64,000 nt of DNA from Palleronia pontilimi (GCF_016412875.1 NZ_JAEKPD010000001.1:310001-374000); one strand, 5' to 3'; shown: positions 1-8,497, counted from the stretch's first letter. Notes: generated by a model from the letters alone, not told the origin. Numbers and translations are program-made.

Positions 1-278
1 GCGAGTTCAGCGAGATCCCGACCGCCGCCGAGCAGGGCATCGACGCCATCGGCGCCAACTGGCGTGGCTTCTACGCGCCCGGCAACATGGACGACATGGC
101 CTATGATTACTGGGTCGAGCAGATCGGCACGCTCTACGCCAGCGACGAATGGAAGGCCGTGATGGAAGCCAACGGCCTGGCGCCGCTGGACCTGCAGGGC
201 GACGCGTTCCAGGCCTTCGTGGCCGAATCGGTGGACAGCATCACGGCGCTGTCGAAGGAAATCGGCATCCTTCAATAA
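1..278 (+). CDS. tctC: TctC-type tricarboxylate/aromatic acid binding protein, C-terminal part
   Basis: Partial gene. The reading frame is open from the left edge (first full codon at position 3) to a TAA ending at 278, leaving the last 91 residues. The fragment has the TctC/Bug signature near 'EQGIDAIGANWRGFYAP', the conserved tail region of periplasmic substrate-binding proteins of tripartite tricarboxylate transporters. It binds an organic acid in the periplasm and hands it to TctA/TctB. The matching membrane genes tctB and tctA follow at 887 and 1322, separated only by a GNAT gene and a terminator-like hairpin. The substrate cannot be told from this fragment. Confidence 0.88.
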   Translation, partial: EFSEIPTAAEQGIDAIGANWRGFYAPGNMDDMAYDYWVEQIGTLYASDEWKAVMEANGLAPLDLQGDAFQAFVAESVDSITALSKEIGILQ

Positions 279-292
279 GCCCCCGTCCGGGT

Positions 293-323
293 GACCCCGG
301 CCATCTGGCCGGGGTCTGCTTTT
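293..323 (+). terminator. Rho-independent-type terminator after tctC
   Basis: A perfect 10-bp stem (293-302 with 307-316) with a 4-base loop ATCT is followed by TGCTTTT. It lies 15 bases after the tctC stop. It may attenuate read-through so that the abundant binding protein is made in excess over the membrane subunits. Confidence 0.7.
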
Positions 324-341
324 CGATATCGCGGGGAGTCC

Positions 342-890
342 ATGCTAGATTTCGATCCACAACCGGTGCTGACCGGCGAACGGCTGAGCCTGCGCCCGCT
401 GCGCGCCAGCGACCGCGACGGGCTCTACCACGCGGCCAGTGATCCCTTGGTCTGGGAACAGCACCCCGCCAGCACCCGCCACCAGCGCGACGTGTTCGAC
501 CCCTATTTCGACGAGCTTCTGGCGTCGAAGGGCACGCTATGCGTGCGCACGGACGGCACAGTGATCGGATGTTCGCGCTATTACCCGGTGCCAGCCCATC
601 CCGGCGAATGGGGGATCGGATACACGTTTCTCGACCGCGCCCATTGGGGCGGCGCGTGGAATCGCGAGATGAAGACCCTGATGCTGCGTCATGCCTTCGC
701 GTCACTGCCGCGGGTCTGGTTCCACATCGCGCAGGACAACCTGCGCTCGCAGATCGCGACCACGCGGCTGGGGGCGGAATACCAATACGACGAGGCGCTG
801 GATATGGGCGTGCCGATGAAGGCCTACACCCTGACCCCCGACCAGTGGCGCGCGGCGACGGGCATCGACCTGATGGAGGACACGGCGTGA
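342..890 (+). CDS. GNAT-family N-acetyltransferase (RimJ/RimL-like)
   Basis: 182 residues. The start chosen is ATG at 342, preceded by GGGGAG about 5 bases upstream; an in-frame GTG at 291 would lie inside the terminator hairpin. The protein has the GNAT layout: strand 'TGERLSLRPLRASDRDGL' near residues 11-28, a central 'WGIGYTFLDRAHWGG' region and an acetyl-CoA loop near 'NLRSQIATTRLGAEYQ'. This subgroup acetylates amino groups of proteins, amino acids or antibiotics; no substrate can be inferred. Its stop overlaps the GTG of tctB, so it is probably translated with the transporter genes. Confidence 0.75.
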   Translation: MLDFDPQPVLTGERLSLRPLRASDRDGLYHAASDPLVWEQHPASTRHQRDVFDPYFDELLASKGTLCVRTDGTVIGCSRYYPVPAHPGEWGIGYTFLDRAHWGGAWNREMKTLMLRHAFASLPRVWFHIAQDNLRSQIATTRLGAEYQYDEALDMGVPMKAYTLTPDQWRAATGIDLMEDTA

Positions 891-1318
891 GCGACCGCAT
901 CTTCGGCGGCATCGGGCTGCTTCTGGCGATCTTCTTTGCGTGGCAGGCCAGCGTGATCCAGGAAAGCTTCCTGTCGGACGTGGTCGGCCCCAAGGTCTTT
1001 CCCTACATCATCGCCGCCGTGATGGCGGCCTCGTGCCTCTATTTCCTTCTGAAGCCCGACCCCGAGCCGTCCTGGCCCCGCGCCGGTCGCCTGGCCGAGA
1101 TCGCGCTGGCCGCGCTGGTGATGATCGCCTACGCGCTGGCTTTGCCCGAGGTCGGCTTCGTCGCCGCGACCGCCGTGGCCAGCGGATACCTGACATGGCG
1201 GCTGGGATCGAAGCCGCTGCAAAGCGTGGTGATCGGCGTCTGCACGTCGGCGGGCATCTACGTCATCTTCCGCATGGTGCTGGGCCTGAGCCTGGCCCGC
1301 GGCCCCTGGGGGTTCTGA
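887..1318 (+). CDS. tctB: TctB-family small membrane subunit
   Basis: 143 residues, GTG start overlapping the stop of the preceding gene (GTGA). It has four hydrophobic segments, near residues 3-22, 29-46, 68-88 and 110-130, the usual plan of the small integral membrane subunit of tripartite tricarboxylate transporters. It partners TctA in sodium- or proton-driven uptake of an organic acid delivered by TctC. tctA begins 3 bases after its stop, so translation is likely coupled. Confidence 0.85.
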   Translation: MSDRIFGGIGLLLAIFFAWQASVIQESFLSDVVGPKVFPYIIAAVMAASCLYFLLKPDPEPSWPRAGRLAEIALAALVMIAYALALPEVGFVAATAVASGYLTWRLGSKPLQSVVIGVCTSAGIYVIFRMVLGLSLARGPWGF

Positions 1319-1321
1319 GCG

Positions 1322-2857
1322 ATGGAGCTGATGTCCGACCTTGCGGGCGGTTTCGCCGTCGCGCTGACCTGGCAGAATATCGGCCTGGCGCTGCTGGGCT
1401 GCTTCCTGGGCACCGTGATGGGCGCCCTGCCCGGCCTTGGCCCGTCGAACGGCGTGGCGATTCTGATCCCGCTGGCCTTCACGCTGGGACTGGGGGCGAC
1501 GCCGTCGCTGATCCTGCTGACATCGGTCTATTACGGGGCGATGTATGGCGGGCGCATCAGTTCGATCCTGCTGAACATCCCCGGCGACGAGCCTGCCATG
1601 ATGACGTGCCTCGACGGCTATCCCATGGCGCAGGCCGGCCGCGCGGGCGAAGCGCTGGCGCTGTCGGGCATCGCGTCCTTCGTGGGCGCCTTCTTCGCCA
1701 CCTGGGGGCTGGTTCTGCTGGCGCCGCAGCTGGTGAAGGTCGCGCTTCTGTTCGGCCCGGCCGAGTATTTCGCGCTGTTCACGCTGGCCTTCGCCACGTT
1801 GGGCGGCATCGCGTCCAACAACCAGGCCAAGGCCGCCTTCGCCGCGGCGCTGGGCCTGGCGCTGGCGATGGTCGGCGTCGACACCCAGACCGGCGTGCCG
1901 CGCTTCACCTTCGGCGAGGTGCATCTTTACGACGGGATCGACTTCCTGGTGGCCATCGTCGGATTGTTCGCGCTGAGCGAGGTTTTCGTCTTCCTCGAAC
2001 ACCGGGGCACCGACAAGGATATCTCGCAAAAGCCGCCGACCAAGGTGGGCCGGATCATTCCAAGCTGGGCGCTGGTCAAGTCCTGCATCCCGACCATGGG
2101 CCGCACGACCGTGCTGGGCTTCATCGCGGGCGTGCTGCCCGGCGCGGGGGCGTCGCTGGGATCGTTCATCAGCTATTCCATGGAAAAGAAGATGGTCGAT
2201 CCCAAGGGCGAGACCTTCGGCAAGGGCGACCCGCGCGGCGTGGCGGCGCCCGAGGCCGGCAACAACGCCGCCGCCGGGGGCGCGCTGGTGCCGATGCTGG
2301 CGCTGGGCGTGCCCGGGTCTGGCACCACGGCCGTTCTGCTGGCGGTGCTGCTGGCGCTGAACATCACGCCCGGTCCGCTGCTCTTCACCCAGAACCCCGA
2401 CGTGGTCTGGGGCCTGATCGCGGCGCTCTTCATCGGCAACTTCATGCTGCTGGCCATGAACATCCCGCTGGTGGGGCTGTTCACGCGGGTGCTGCTGGTG
2501 CCGCCGCGCATCCTGATGCCGGTTGTGGCGATGGTCAGCTTCGTGGGGATCTACGGGATCTCGGGGTCGTCGTTCGACCTGATGGTGATGGTGGGCTTCG
2601 GTGTGCTGGGCTGGGTGCTGCGAAAGCTCGACGTGCCGCTGGTGCCGGTGATCCTGGGCACCCTTCTGGGCAACGAGATGGAGGTGAACCTGCGCCGCGC
2701 GGTCAACATCTCGGACGGCGATTACTGGGTGCTCTTGGGCTCGCCCCTGGCGATCGGGCTGTGGATCATCGCCTTCACCGGCTTCGTGCTGCCGATCCTG
2801 GTGGGTGGCGTGGTGCGCCGCAAGATGCGCGGCACATCCGAAGGCGTGGGCGACTGA
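1322..2857 (+). CDS. tctA: TctA-family large permease subunit
   Basis: 511 residues, full length for the family. The N-terminus has the TctA signature 'GLGPSNGVAILIPLAFTLG' and 'YYGAMYGGRISSILLNIPG', and a second copy of the motif appears as 'GVLPGAGASLGSFISYSME' followed by 'GVAAPEAGNNAAAGGALVP'. About twelve membrane segments are predicted by hydrophobicity. It forms the transport channel of the tripartite tricarboxylate transporter with TctB and the periplasmic binding protein. It is the last gene of this operon. Confidence 0.93.
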   Translation: MELMSDLAGGFAVALTWQNIGLALLGCFLGTVMGALPGLGPSNGVAILIPLAFTLGLGATPSLILLTSVYYGAMYGGRISSILLNIPGDEPAMMTCLDGYPMAQAGRAGEALALSGIASFVGAFFATWGLVLLAPQLVKVALLFGPAEYFALFTLAFATLGGIASNNQAKAAFAAALGLALAMVGVDTQTGVPRFTFGEVHLYDGIDFLVAIVGLFALSEVFVFLEHRGTDKDISQKPPTKVGRIIPSWALVKSCIPTMGRTTVLGFIAGVLPGAGASLGSFISYSMEKKMVDPKGETFGKGDPRGVAAPEAGNNAAAGGALVPMLALGVPGSGTTAVLLAVLLALNITPGPLLFTQNPDVVWGLIAALFIGNFMLLAMNIPLVGLFTRVLLVPPRILMPVVAMVSFVGIYGISGSSFDLMVMVGFGVLGWVLRKLDVPLVPVILGTLLGNEMEVNLRRAVNISDGDYWVLLGSPLAIGLWIIAFTGFVLPILVGGVVRRKMRGTSEGVGD

Positions 2858-2920
2858 TCGCAACGAAATCTTCACCCTGATCGGGCAGCTTCGCATCCAA
2901 ACGAAAGATGCGAGGTACGG

Positions 2921-3670
2921 ATGCGGTTCAGGCAAGGCGTGATGATGGTGCTTGCGGGCGTGATGCTGCCCGGCAGTCTTTACGCGGACGGCTCGCTGAT
3001 GGCGCCGCGCGGGTCGATCTTCACGCCGCGCGCGCCCATGTTCGACACCCGCACACCCACGGATGCGCCCGAGGCAAAGGTGCAGGCGGCCAGCCTGTTC
3101 ATGGACACGGCCGCGGCCGGCCTGTTCGCGCCCCTGCCGGACCGTCCGGTGGATCTGGGGCAACGCGCCCTGGGTCCGATGTCCGGCGATTCGCTGACCC
3201 ATCTGCGCGCGGTCATCGCCTCGGCGGAAGCCGGGCGCATGGGCTATGACGCCGTGCAGCACGGGGCGAAGGTGAAGCCGCGCAAGCCGCCCACGCAGAT
3301 GACGCTGGAAGAGATCGTGCTGTGGATCCGCGCCACGCCCGGCCAGCCCCACGCCATCGGCCGCTACCAGTTCATCCCGAAGACGCTGGCGCGCCTGGTC
3401 CGCAAGATCGGCGCCCACGGCGAGATGCGCTTCTCGCCCGCCTTGCAGGACCGCCTGGCCGACGAGTTGCTGAAGGAAGCCGGGCTTCTGGCCTTTCGCG
3501 ACGGCCTGATGCCGCGCCGGACCTTCATGCACAACCTTGCCAAGATCTGGGCCGGGCTGCCCACGGCGTCCGGCAAGTCCTACTACCAGGGTTACGCGGG
3601 CAACAAGGCCACCATGACCTACGCCCGGTTCGACGCGGAAATGGCCCGCGCGTTCCCGGGACTTGGGTAA
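2921..3670 (+). CDS. Secreted lysozyme-like (transglycosylase-fold) protein
   Basis: 249 residues with a signal peptide (hydrophobic core 6-20, probable cleavage after 'LYA' at 20-22). From about residue 95 the sequence follows the lysozyme-like pattern of phage-type muramidases: a helix with 'ASAEAGRMGYDAV' (candidate catalytic Glu103), then 'GRYQFIPKTL' (147-156) and 'FSPALQDRLADELL' (171-184). Such proteins cleave peptidoglycan in the periplasm. The usual 'HP' loop is replaced by a basic stretch and a 'TLEEIVLWIRATPGQ' insert, so activity is uncertain. The SD-like GAGGT sits just after a small hairpin (2891-2913). It appears monocistronic. Confidence 0.65.
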   Translation: MRFRQGVMMVLAGVMLPGSLYADGSLMAPRGSIFTPRAPMFDTRTPTDAPEAKVQAASLFMDTAAAGLFAPLPDRPVDLGQRALGPMSGDSLTHLRAVIASAEAGRMGYDAVQHGAKVKPRKPPTQMTLEEIVLWIRATPGQPHAIGRYQFIPKTLARLVRKIGAHGEMRFSPALQDRLADELLKEAGLLAFRDGLMPRRTFMHNLAKIWAGLPTASGKSYYQGYAGNKATMTYARFDAEMARAFPGLG

Positions 3671-3995
3671 AGGCCGACCCCGGGCTCACGCTTTTGGCCC
3701 GGTTTCCGTTCAGGTTGCAGGGCTCAATCAATCGGGGGAAGCCAGATGCACCTATAACTCCTCTCCGCCACCATCAGTCTGCGGGTCTGCGATACCGACC
3801 GTGGGTCACGCCCCGCGGCCAACGAAGATTGGGCTGTGCGAACCCTCCCTAGCGCAATCGGCGACGGCACGGACGACCGACGCTCTTCAACGCCGCGCCG
3901 GACGATCGGCTCACCGCCATGGCCCTGCCGTCGGCCACCAGCACATGCGCGGGCGTGACGCGGGATGGCGGCGGTCGGGGGATCCGGAAAGTAGT

Positions 3996-4023
3996 GCACC
4001 CCGAAGGCATGCCTTCGGGGTGC
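3996..4023. repeat. 28-bp perfect palindrome downstream of puf operon
   Basis: Positions 3996-4009 are the exact reverse complement of 4010-4023 (GCACCCCGAAGGCA / TGCCTTCGGGGTGC). As RNA it would form a very stable stem on either strand. It may end or protect the puf transcript arriving from the right, although no U-run follows on the minus strand. Confidence 0.6.
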
Positions 4024-4104
4024 GTTCCTGTAGCCAACAGGAAGGGAACCGGGGTATGGAGACCCCGACGTCACATCCCCCTGCAGGGGGCCGCGACCTG
4101 GCGT

Positions 4105-4130
4105 GAGCGGCGGCACCAAGGCTGCCGCTC
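4105..4130 (-). terminator. Stem-loop 11 bp beyond pufX
   Basis: GAGCGGC (4105-4111) pairs with GCCGCTC (4124-4130). On the minus strand it directly follows the pufX stop at 4142. There is no U-tract, so it is more likely a 3'-end stabilising or Rho-assisted structure than a classical intrinsic terminator. Confidence 0.4.
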
Positions 4131-4141
4131 AATTCGTTGGA

Positions 4142-4357
4142 TCAGGCGAAGCCCGATAGCTGCAGGACCTGGATCGCCGCGTAGGGATCTTCGGGCAGCA
4201 GGTAGCTGATCGCCCGCAGGATCAGCACGAAACCGATCACCCCGAAGAACACAACGCCCGCATAGACCGCCCCCAGGCACATCTGGGTGAATACCCACAT
4301 CCGGAGCGACGGCTGAATGCTGTCTTCCAGGAACCAGGTTTTCTTGTCGTCACTCAT
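4142..4357 (-). CDS. pufX: PufX, RC-LH1 core organising protein
   Basis: 71 residues from ATG at 4357, with AGGAG 8 bases upstream; a GTG at 4366 is possible but overlaps that ribosome site. It matches PufX of Rhodobacter in order and spacing: 'LRMWVFTQMCLGAVYAGVVF' (19-38) corresponds to the family pattern LRxWV-QM--GA--AG-VFFG, followed by a single membrane helix (about 21-50) and 'LLPE'. PufX opens the LH1 ring around the reaction centre for quinone exchange and shapes RC-LH1 dimers. Its place directly after pufM confirms the assignment. Found only in part of the Rhodobacterales, it is useful taxonomically. No pufC follows. Confidence 0.9.
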   Translation of the reverse strand: MSDDKKTWFLEDSIQPSLRMWVFTQMCLGAVYAGVVFFGVIGFVLILRAISYLLPEDPYAAIQVLQLSGFA

Positions 4358-4362
4358 GTCGA

Positions 4363-5343
4363 TCACTCCTGATACGGGCTGTAGATCATGAACTCTTCCG
4401 GCGTGCGGGCGGGGACGTAGTTCTGCGCCGCGCCGTAACCGTGTTCCTGCGCCCAGACGAACCAGTTATCCACGACCGTTCCGGTCAACAGGATGCCGAT
4501 GCCGCCCGTGAGGGTCGTCAGCACCGCGAACCACCACGCCCAGCGGTGGATGCCTTCCATGGTGGCGTTGAAGCCCATGGTCCAGCGCCAGAACAGGCCC
4601 GCCCGCTCGGATGCCGTGCCGCGGTCGACGATCTGCTCCAGTTCCCGGTCGCCGCCGTAGCGGCCCACCGCAAGGATGGTGCCGCCATGCATGGCGAAGA
4701 GCAGGGTCGAGCCATACAGGAACACGATGCTCAGCGCATGGAACGGGTTGTAGAACAGGTTGCCGTAGGTCAGCGAGAACAGGTTGGTCCAGTCGAGATG
4801 CGGGAAGATGCCATAGGGCACGGCTTCCGACCAGCTGCCCATCAGGACCGGGCGGATGAGGCCCAGCACCAGGAACAGCCAGATGGCAGACGCGAAGGCC
4901 CAGCAGACATGCTTGCCCATGCCCAGCTGGTCGGCCAGGACGTAGGACCGGATCCACCAGCTGATGACCGCCACCAGCAGGAAGAACGACGAGATCAGCC
5001 ACAGCCCGCCGTCCCAGATCGGCGCCATGCCCAGGCCGTATTCCGGCGCGGGCGGCTCGAGCGCCAGGTAGAAGAGGTCGCGGAAGAACAGGCCCGGCGA
5101 GAAGTCCACCTGGACCCAGAAGCTGATGCCCACCAGGAAGAACCATAGCCCCCCGGTCAGCAGCGACACCACGCCGAACGGGCCAAGGTAGATCGGCCCC
5201 AGCTGCGCGTTGCCCAGCCAGCCCGCAAGCTGGCTGAAGCTGGCATTGTTGGTGCGGTCACGCAGATCGGTGTCCTCGACCATGCCCATTTCGGGCGGGC
5301 CCTGAACCTGGACCTGCGTGAAGATGTTTTGATAATGCGGCAT
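4363..5343 (-). CDS. pufM: Photosynthetic reaction centre M subunit
   Basis: 326 residues from ATG at 5343. Five membrane helices. Key residues fall at exactly the positions known for R. sphaeroides PufM: His182 and His202 (bacteriochlorophylls), His219, Glu234 and His266 (non-haem iron). The C-terminus runs about 18 residues past the usual 308. With PufL it binds the special pair, bacteriopheophytins and quinones and carries out charge separation in the inner membrane. It lies 17 bases after pufL and precedes pufX. Confidence 0.98.
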   Translation of the reverse strand: MPHYQNIFTQVQVQGPPEMGMVEDTDLRDRTNNASFSQLAGWLGNAQLGPIYLGPFGVVSLLTGGLWFFLVGISFWVQVDFSPGLFFRDLFYLALEPPAPEYGLGMAPIWDGGLWLISSFFLLVAVISWWIRSYVLADQLGMGKHVCWAFASAIWLFLVLGLIRPVLMGSWSEAVPYGIFPHLDWTNLFSLTYGNLFYNPFHALSIVFLYGSTLLFAMHGGTILAVGRYGGDRELEQIVDRGTASERAGLFWRWTMGFNATMEGIHRWAWWFAVLTTLTGGIGILLTGTVVDNWFVWAQEHGYGAAQNYVPARTPEEFMIYSPYQE

Positions 5344-5360
5344 ATCCGTGCCCTTTCTTC

Positions 5361-6191
5361 TTACAGGTCTGCCCACCAGGGCAGTTCGATGTACCAATCC
5401 CACCAGGCGATCCACTGATCGAACCAGATGGTGCCCGAGATCACGATGCACAGCGCGCTCCAGAGGCCCGCGTTGATCGCCAGAAGCAATCCAAGGCGGT
5501 GGATGCCGAGCGGCCCGATCGAGTAGCCGATGAAGTCGCGGAAGAACGTGTCCTCATGCTCGGGGTTGCGCATTTCCTTGCCCTTGGCGGGGTTCGACGC
5601 CGACAGGATCAGCGATCCGTGCAGGGCCAGCGCCAGCGTCGTGGTGAAGAACAGCGACACGGCGACCATGTGGGCCGGGTTGTAGTGGAAGTTGCCATAG
5701 AGGTAGCCGGTGTAGCTGACCCAATCGAGGTGGCTCCAGATGCCATAGGGAAACGCATGCCCCCAGGCGCCCATCAGCACGGGCCGGATCACCTGAAGCG
5801 TCGTGTAGGCGACGATGGCCGCACCGAAGGCGACGGGCACGTGGAACCCGATGCCCAGCTTGCGGCAGATCTCGACCTCGCGCAGGGCCCAGCTGATGAA
5901 GGCGCCATGCGCGCAGATCGTGATGATTTGCCACAAGCCCCCCATCTCGAGCGGGGCCGCGCCCAATCCCATCGAGATCGGCGGCGGGTTGACCGAGATC
6001 AGCCAGGGGTTCCAGACCCCCTGGATCGCGGCGGTATAGAAGATCAGGATCGTGCCCAGACCGGCAAAGAAGACGGTCGTGATCCCGAAGAAGCCCACAA
6101 AGAAAGGCCCGACCCAGAAATCGAACAGGTCGCCGCCGATGAGCGTGCCGCCCGGCACGCGGTATTTTCGTTCGAAGCTGAGCAATGCCAT
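5361..6191 (-). CDS. pufL: Photosynthetic reaction centre L subunit
   Basis: 276 residues, five membrane helices, close to the usual 282. Pigment and iron ligands are all present one position later than in R. sphaeroides: His154 and His174 (bacteriochlorophyll), His191 and His231 (iron), plus Glu213 and Ser224 on the QB proton path. Its start follows the pufA-pufL intercistronic hairpin. It forms the reaction-centre heterodimer with PufM. Confidence 0.98.
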   Translation of the reverse strand: MALLSFERKYRVPGGTLIGGDLFDFWVGPFFVGFFGITTVFFAGLGTILIFYTAAIQGVWNPWLISVNPPPISMGLGAAPLEMGGLWQIITICAHGAFISWALREVEICRKLGIGFHVPVAFGAAIVAYTTLQVIRPVLMGAWGHAFPYGIWSHLDWVSYTGYLYGNFHYNPAHMVAVSLFFTTTLALALHGSLILSASNPAKGKEMRNPEHEDTFFRDFIGYSIGPLGIHRLGLLLAINAGLWSALCIVISGTIWFDQWIAWWDWYIELPWWADL

Positions 6192-6255
6192 CTTCTTACT
6201 CCGTTGTCTGGCGGCGTCCGTTAGCGGGCCGTCTTGTCAATTCGCTCGGGGGTTT

Positions 6256-6289
6256 GTTGCGGGCGGGCGGTGGTCCGACCGCCCGCAAC
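6256..6289 (-). promoter_or_regulatory. pufA-pufL intercistronic mRNA-stabilising hairpin
   Basis: An 11-bp perfect stem (6256-6266 with 6279-6289) has a further 3-bp helix inside its loop. It lies between the pufA stop (6306) and the pufL start (6191). In Rhodobacter a hairpin at this exact place blocks 3'-to-5' decay and makes the pufBA segment outlive pufLM, giving more LH1 than reaction centre. The role here is inferred from position and stability. Confidence 0.8.
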
Positions 6290-6305
6290 AGCTGTGCAAG
6301 TGGTC

Positions 6306-6485
6306 TTATTCGGCCGCGACTGCACCGGTGCCGTATTTGGCAGCGGATTGCTCGAACCAGTTGTACCGGTCCGTGCTGAGCAGGACGAGGTGAATCATCG
6401 CCGCCAGCAGGAACAGGAACACGCCCTGCGCCACGAACACGCGACGCGGGTCGAAGACCAGCCAGATTTTGTAGAATTTTGCCAT
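6306..6485 (-). CDS. pufA: LH1 antenna alpha polypeptide
   Basis: 59 residues, too short for routine gene listing but unmistakable: '[20 protein letters not shown]' at the start, one membrane helix, and His32 in 'AAMIHLVLL' as the bacteriochlorophyll ligand. It pairs with PufB to form the LH1 ring around the reaction centre. The ATG at 6485 has AGGAAGGAC upstream, and the gene begins 14 bases after pufB ends. Confidence 0.97.
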   Translation of the reverse strand: MAKFYKIWLVFDPRRVFVAQGVFLFLLAAMIHLVLLSTDRYNWFEQSAAKYGTGAVAAE

Positions 6486-6499
6486 TATTCAGTCCTTCC

Positions 6500-6649
6500 T
6501 CAGAACCAGGGCTTCCAGATGAACACTGCCAGGTGAGCGACGACAGCCACGGCTGAGAACAGCCAGAGCCCGCTCATGTAGACAGAGTGCAATTCCTGCG
6601 CCTGCTCGTCGGTAAGACCTGTGAATGACAGGTCGGTTCTATCAGCCAT
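6500..6649 (-). CDS. pufB: LH1 antenna beta polypeptide
   Basis: 49 residues from ATG at 6649, with GGAGAG six bases upstream. The sequence has the beta-chain signature: His21 in 'AQELHSVY', and His39 in '[15 protein letters not shown]' as the axial bacteriochlorophyll ligand, in one membrane helix. It forms the alpha/beta heterodimer of LH1 with PufA, which follows at once. Confidence 0.97.
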   Translation of the reverse strand: MADRTDLSFTGLTDEQAQELHSVYMSGLWLFSAVAVVAHLAVFIWKPWF

Positions 6650-6679
6650 TATTACTCTCCTTAGGATCGTAAAGCTGAC

Positions 6680-6697
6680 GCCGCGGGGCCCCGCGGC
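6680..6697 (-). promoter_or_regulatory. 18-bp GC palindrome in the pufQ-pufB leader
   Basis: GCCGCGGGG/CCCCGCGGC is a perfect palindrome in the 148-bp space between pufQ (ends 6798) and pufB (starts 6649). It would fold as a short, very stable RNA stem 31 bases ahead of the pufB start. The position suggests a 5'-end stabiliser or processing site for the pufBA message. No other gene is seen in this gap. Confidence 0.5.
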
Positions 6698-6797
6698 CGG
6701 GTTCCGGAACAATCCGGACTTCGCCCGACGACCCTAAGGCTGCCGGAAGAATTCTGTGGCTCCCACCCCGGTGCAAGCCCGGGGCGGGATCAGGTCG

Positions 6798-7025
6798 TCA
6801 CGCCGAGAAGATCATCGGCGTGATGATGCGCGCCTGGCTCCAGGCCCGCTTGATCGGTCCCTTCTCGGGCAGGGTCATCTGCCGCGCGGCGGTCAGCGCC
6901 CAGGTCAGGATCGCCAGCGGCAGCGTCGCCGCGAAGATCAGAGCGAAATAGGCGTAGAACTCGGCCTTGGGATTGGCGCGTGCGCGCGGCGCCTCGGCAC
7001 TGAATTGTGTGGTCATGTCGCTCAT
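6798..7025 (-). CDS. pufQ: PufQ, bacteriochlorophyll assembly protein
   Basis: 75 residues. ATG at 7025 has GGAGG eight bases upstream; a second ATG at 7016 is also possible. The protein has a charged N-terminus, one membrane helix ('[20 protein letters not shown]', about 24-43) and a basic tail ending '[16 protein letters not shown]', as in Rhodobacter PufQ. PufQ is needed for normal bacteriochlorophyll levels and is thought to act as a pigment carrier or early-enzyme regulator. Its start codon overlaps the bchZ stop, so it is translated with bchZ. Confidence 0.92.
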   Translation of the reverse strand: MSDMTTQFSAEAPRARANPKAEFYAYFALIFAATLPLAILTWALTAARQMTLPEKGPIKRAWSQARIITPMIFSA

Positions 7026-8497
7026 GTGGCGTCCTCCGGGTTGGATTTCTGTGTCGCGGGCTGCAATGCCGCGACGGTTTCGCGGACCACCCTGTCTGCA
7101 CCCGTCGCGAGCGCTGCCTTTTCGGCGGCGTCGCGCAAGGTGCGGGCGGCGGAAATGCGGGTGAGCACCGGGTGCTCGGACACGATGCGGTCAAGCTCGG
7201 CCTGCGCGTCGGTGTCCCATGGGAAGTCGTGTTTCAGGGTCGCGGGCGTCGCGTCGGCGGCGTCCATCTCGCTGCCCAGCGGCAGGATGTGGAACAGCGC
7301 GTCGAACAGGCCATTGCAGACCTCCTGCAGCAGGTAGGTCGCGCCCGCGTAGCCCATGAAGGGCGTGCCGGTGGCCCGCCGGATGGCGGCGCCGGGGAAG
7401 CTCGCTGGGATGAAGGACGGCGACGGGCCGTGGCCCGATTTCATCTCGGCCAGGTACATCTTTTCGTTGATCGACCCCATGACGACCAGCGGCCGCTTGG
7501 CGTGCATCAGGGCGCGCACGGCGTCGTTGTCGGTCTTCTTGCCCGCCAGCCGCGGGATGGCGAAGGCGCAGGGAAACCCAAGCTCGTCTTCCATGAAGTG
7601 CCGGATGCCGCGGGTATAGGTTTCGTTGGCCACGATGGCGAATTCGGCGGTGGCGAAGAAATCCTGCGTGACCGAGCGCCAGAGATCCCAGACGGGCTTC
7701 AGCGTGGAATGCTTTTCGGTCTCGATGAACGGCTCGGGGTCGAGGCCCAGCAGGTCGCCCAGCGTGCGCAGGAAGGTGGTCGTGCTTTCGACGCCGATGG
7801 GGGCCTGCAAGTAGGGCTTGCCCAGCACCTCGCTCAGGCCGCGCCCGAATTCGCGGTACATGCAGATGTTGACGTCGGCATTCACCAGGTTGCGCATTTC
7901 GGCCAGGTGCGCGCCCAGGGGCATGACCATGTTGACCTCGGCGCCGATCCCTTCGACCAGGCGCCGGATCTCGGCCAGGTCCGACGGCATGTTGAAGGTG
8001 CCGTACATGGGGCCAAGGATGTTGACGCGGGGCGTGTCGCCCTCGGCGCGCTTCTTCTCGGGCGGCATGCGGCCCTTGGTCTGGCCGAACTCGGTGAACA
8101 GCCACGTCATCGCCCGGTCGGCGCATTCCCACTGGTCTTCATCGATCGTGCGCGGCAGGAACCGCTGGATGTTGGTGCCCTGCGGCGTGACACCGCCGCC
8201 GATCATCTCGGCGATCGAGCCGGTGACGACGACCGCGGGCAGCGCCGGATCCAGCGTATCCCAGGCGCGTTTCATGGATTCTTCGGTGCCCGCACCCATT
8301 TCGCCTTCGCCCAGGCCGGTGACGACGATGGGCAGCTCGTGCGGCGGCAGCGCGTCGGTGTAGTGCAGGACGGAGGTGACCGGCAGGTTTTCGCAACCCA
8401 CCGGGCCGTCGATGACGACCTGCAGGCCCTTCACGGCGCAGAAGGCGTAGATTGCGCCCCAATATCCGCCCGCGCGGTCGTGATCCTGCACCAGCAT
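7022..8497 (-). CDS. bchZ: Chlorophyllide a reductase subunit Z
   Basis: 491 residues. The start is ATG at 8497, overlapping the bchY stop (TGATG); the frame is open further upstream but that is inside bchY. The N-terminus has the nitrogenase-like Cys motif '[20 protein letters not shown]'. With BchY it forms the catalytic heterotetramer that, fed electrons by BchX, reduces ring B of chlorophyllide a to the bacteriochlorin. The gene sits in the conserved bchCXYZ-puf order. Confidence 0.97.
   Translation of the reverse strand: MLVQDHDRAGGYWGAIYAFCAVKGLQVVIDGPVGCENLPVTSVLHYTDALPPHELPIVVTGLGEGEMGAGTEESMKRAWDTLDPALPAVVVTGSIAEMIGGGVTPQGTNIQRFLPRTIDEDQWECADRAMTWLFTEFGQTKGRMPPEKKRAEGDTPRVNILGPMYGTFNMPSDLAEIRRLVEGIGAEVNMVMPLGAHLAEMRNLVNADVNICMYREFGRGLSEVLGKPYLQAPIGVESTTTFLRTLGDLLGLDPEPFIETEKHSTLKPVWDLWRSVTQDFFATAEFAIVANETYTRGIRHFMEDELGFPCAFAIPRLAGKKTDNDAVRALMHAKRPLVVMGSINEKMYLAEMKSGHGPSPSFIPASFPGAAIRRATGTPFMGYAGATYLLQEVCNGLFDALFHILPLGSEMDAADATPATLKHDFPWDTDAQAELDRIVSEHPVLTRISAARTLRDAAEKAALATGADRVVRETVAALQPATQKSNPEDAT

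Larger units (their letters stand above)
3671..4141. other. 471-bp gap between the lysozyme-like gene and pufX
   Basis: No convincing gene is present. All short frames lack a family signature and credible ribosome sites. The gap holds a 28-bp perfect palindrome (3996-4023) and a stem-loop just after pufX (4105-4130). A TATAACT-like element near 3753 could be a promoter -10 box, but no matching -35 stands out. A small RNA cannot be excluded; I could not match SRP RNA, 6S RNA or tmRNA signatures. Confidence 0.5.

Noticed and set aside
824-3532. 902-codon open frame on the minus strand, opposite tctB-tctA and the lysozyme-like gene
   Set aside because: It is a composition artefact: high GC and strong codon bias leave the antisense frame open. 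The product is His/Arg/Gln-rich without any family signature, and the plus-strand genes are clear.
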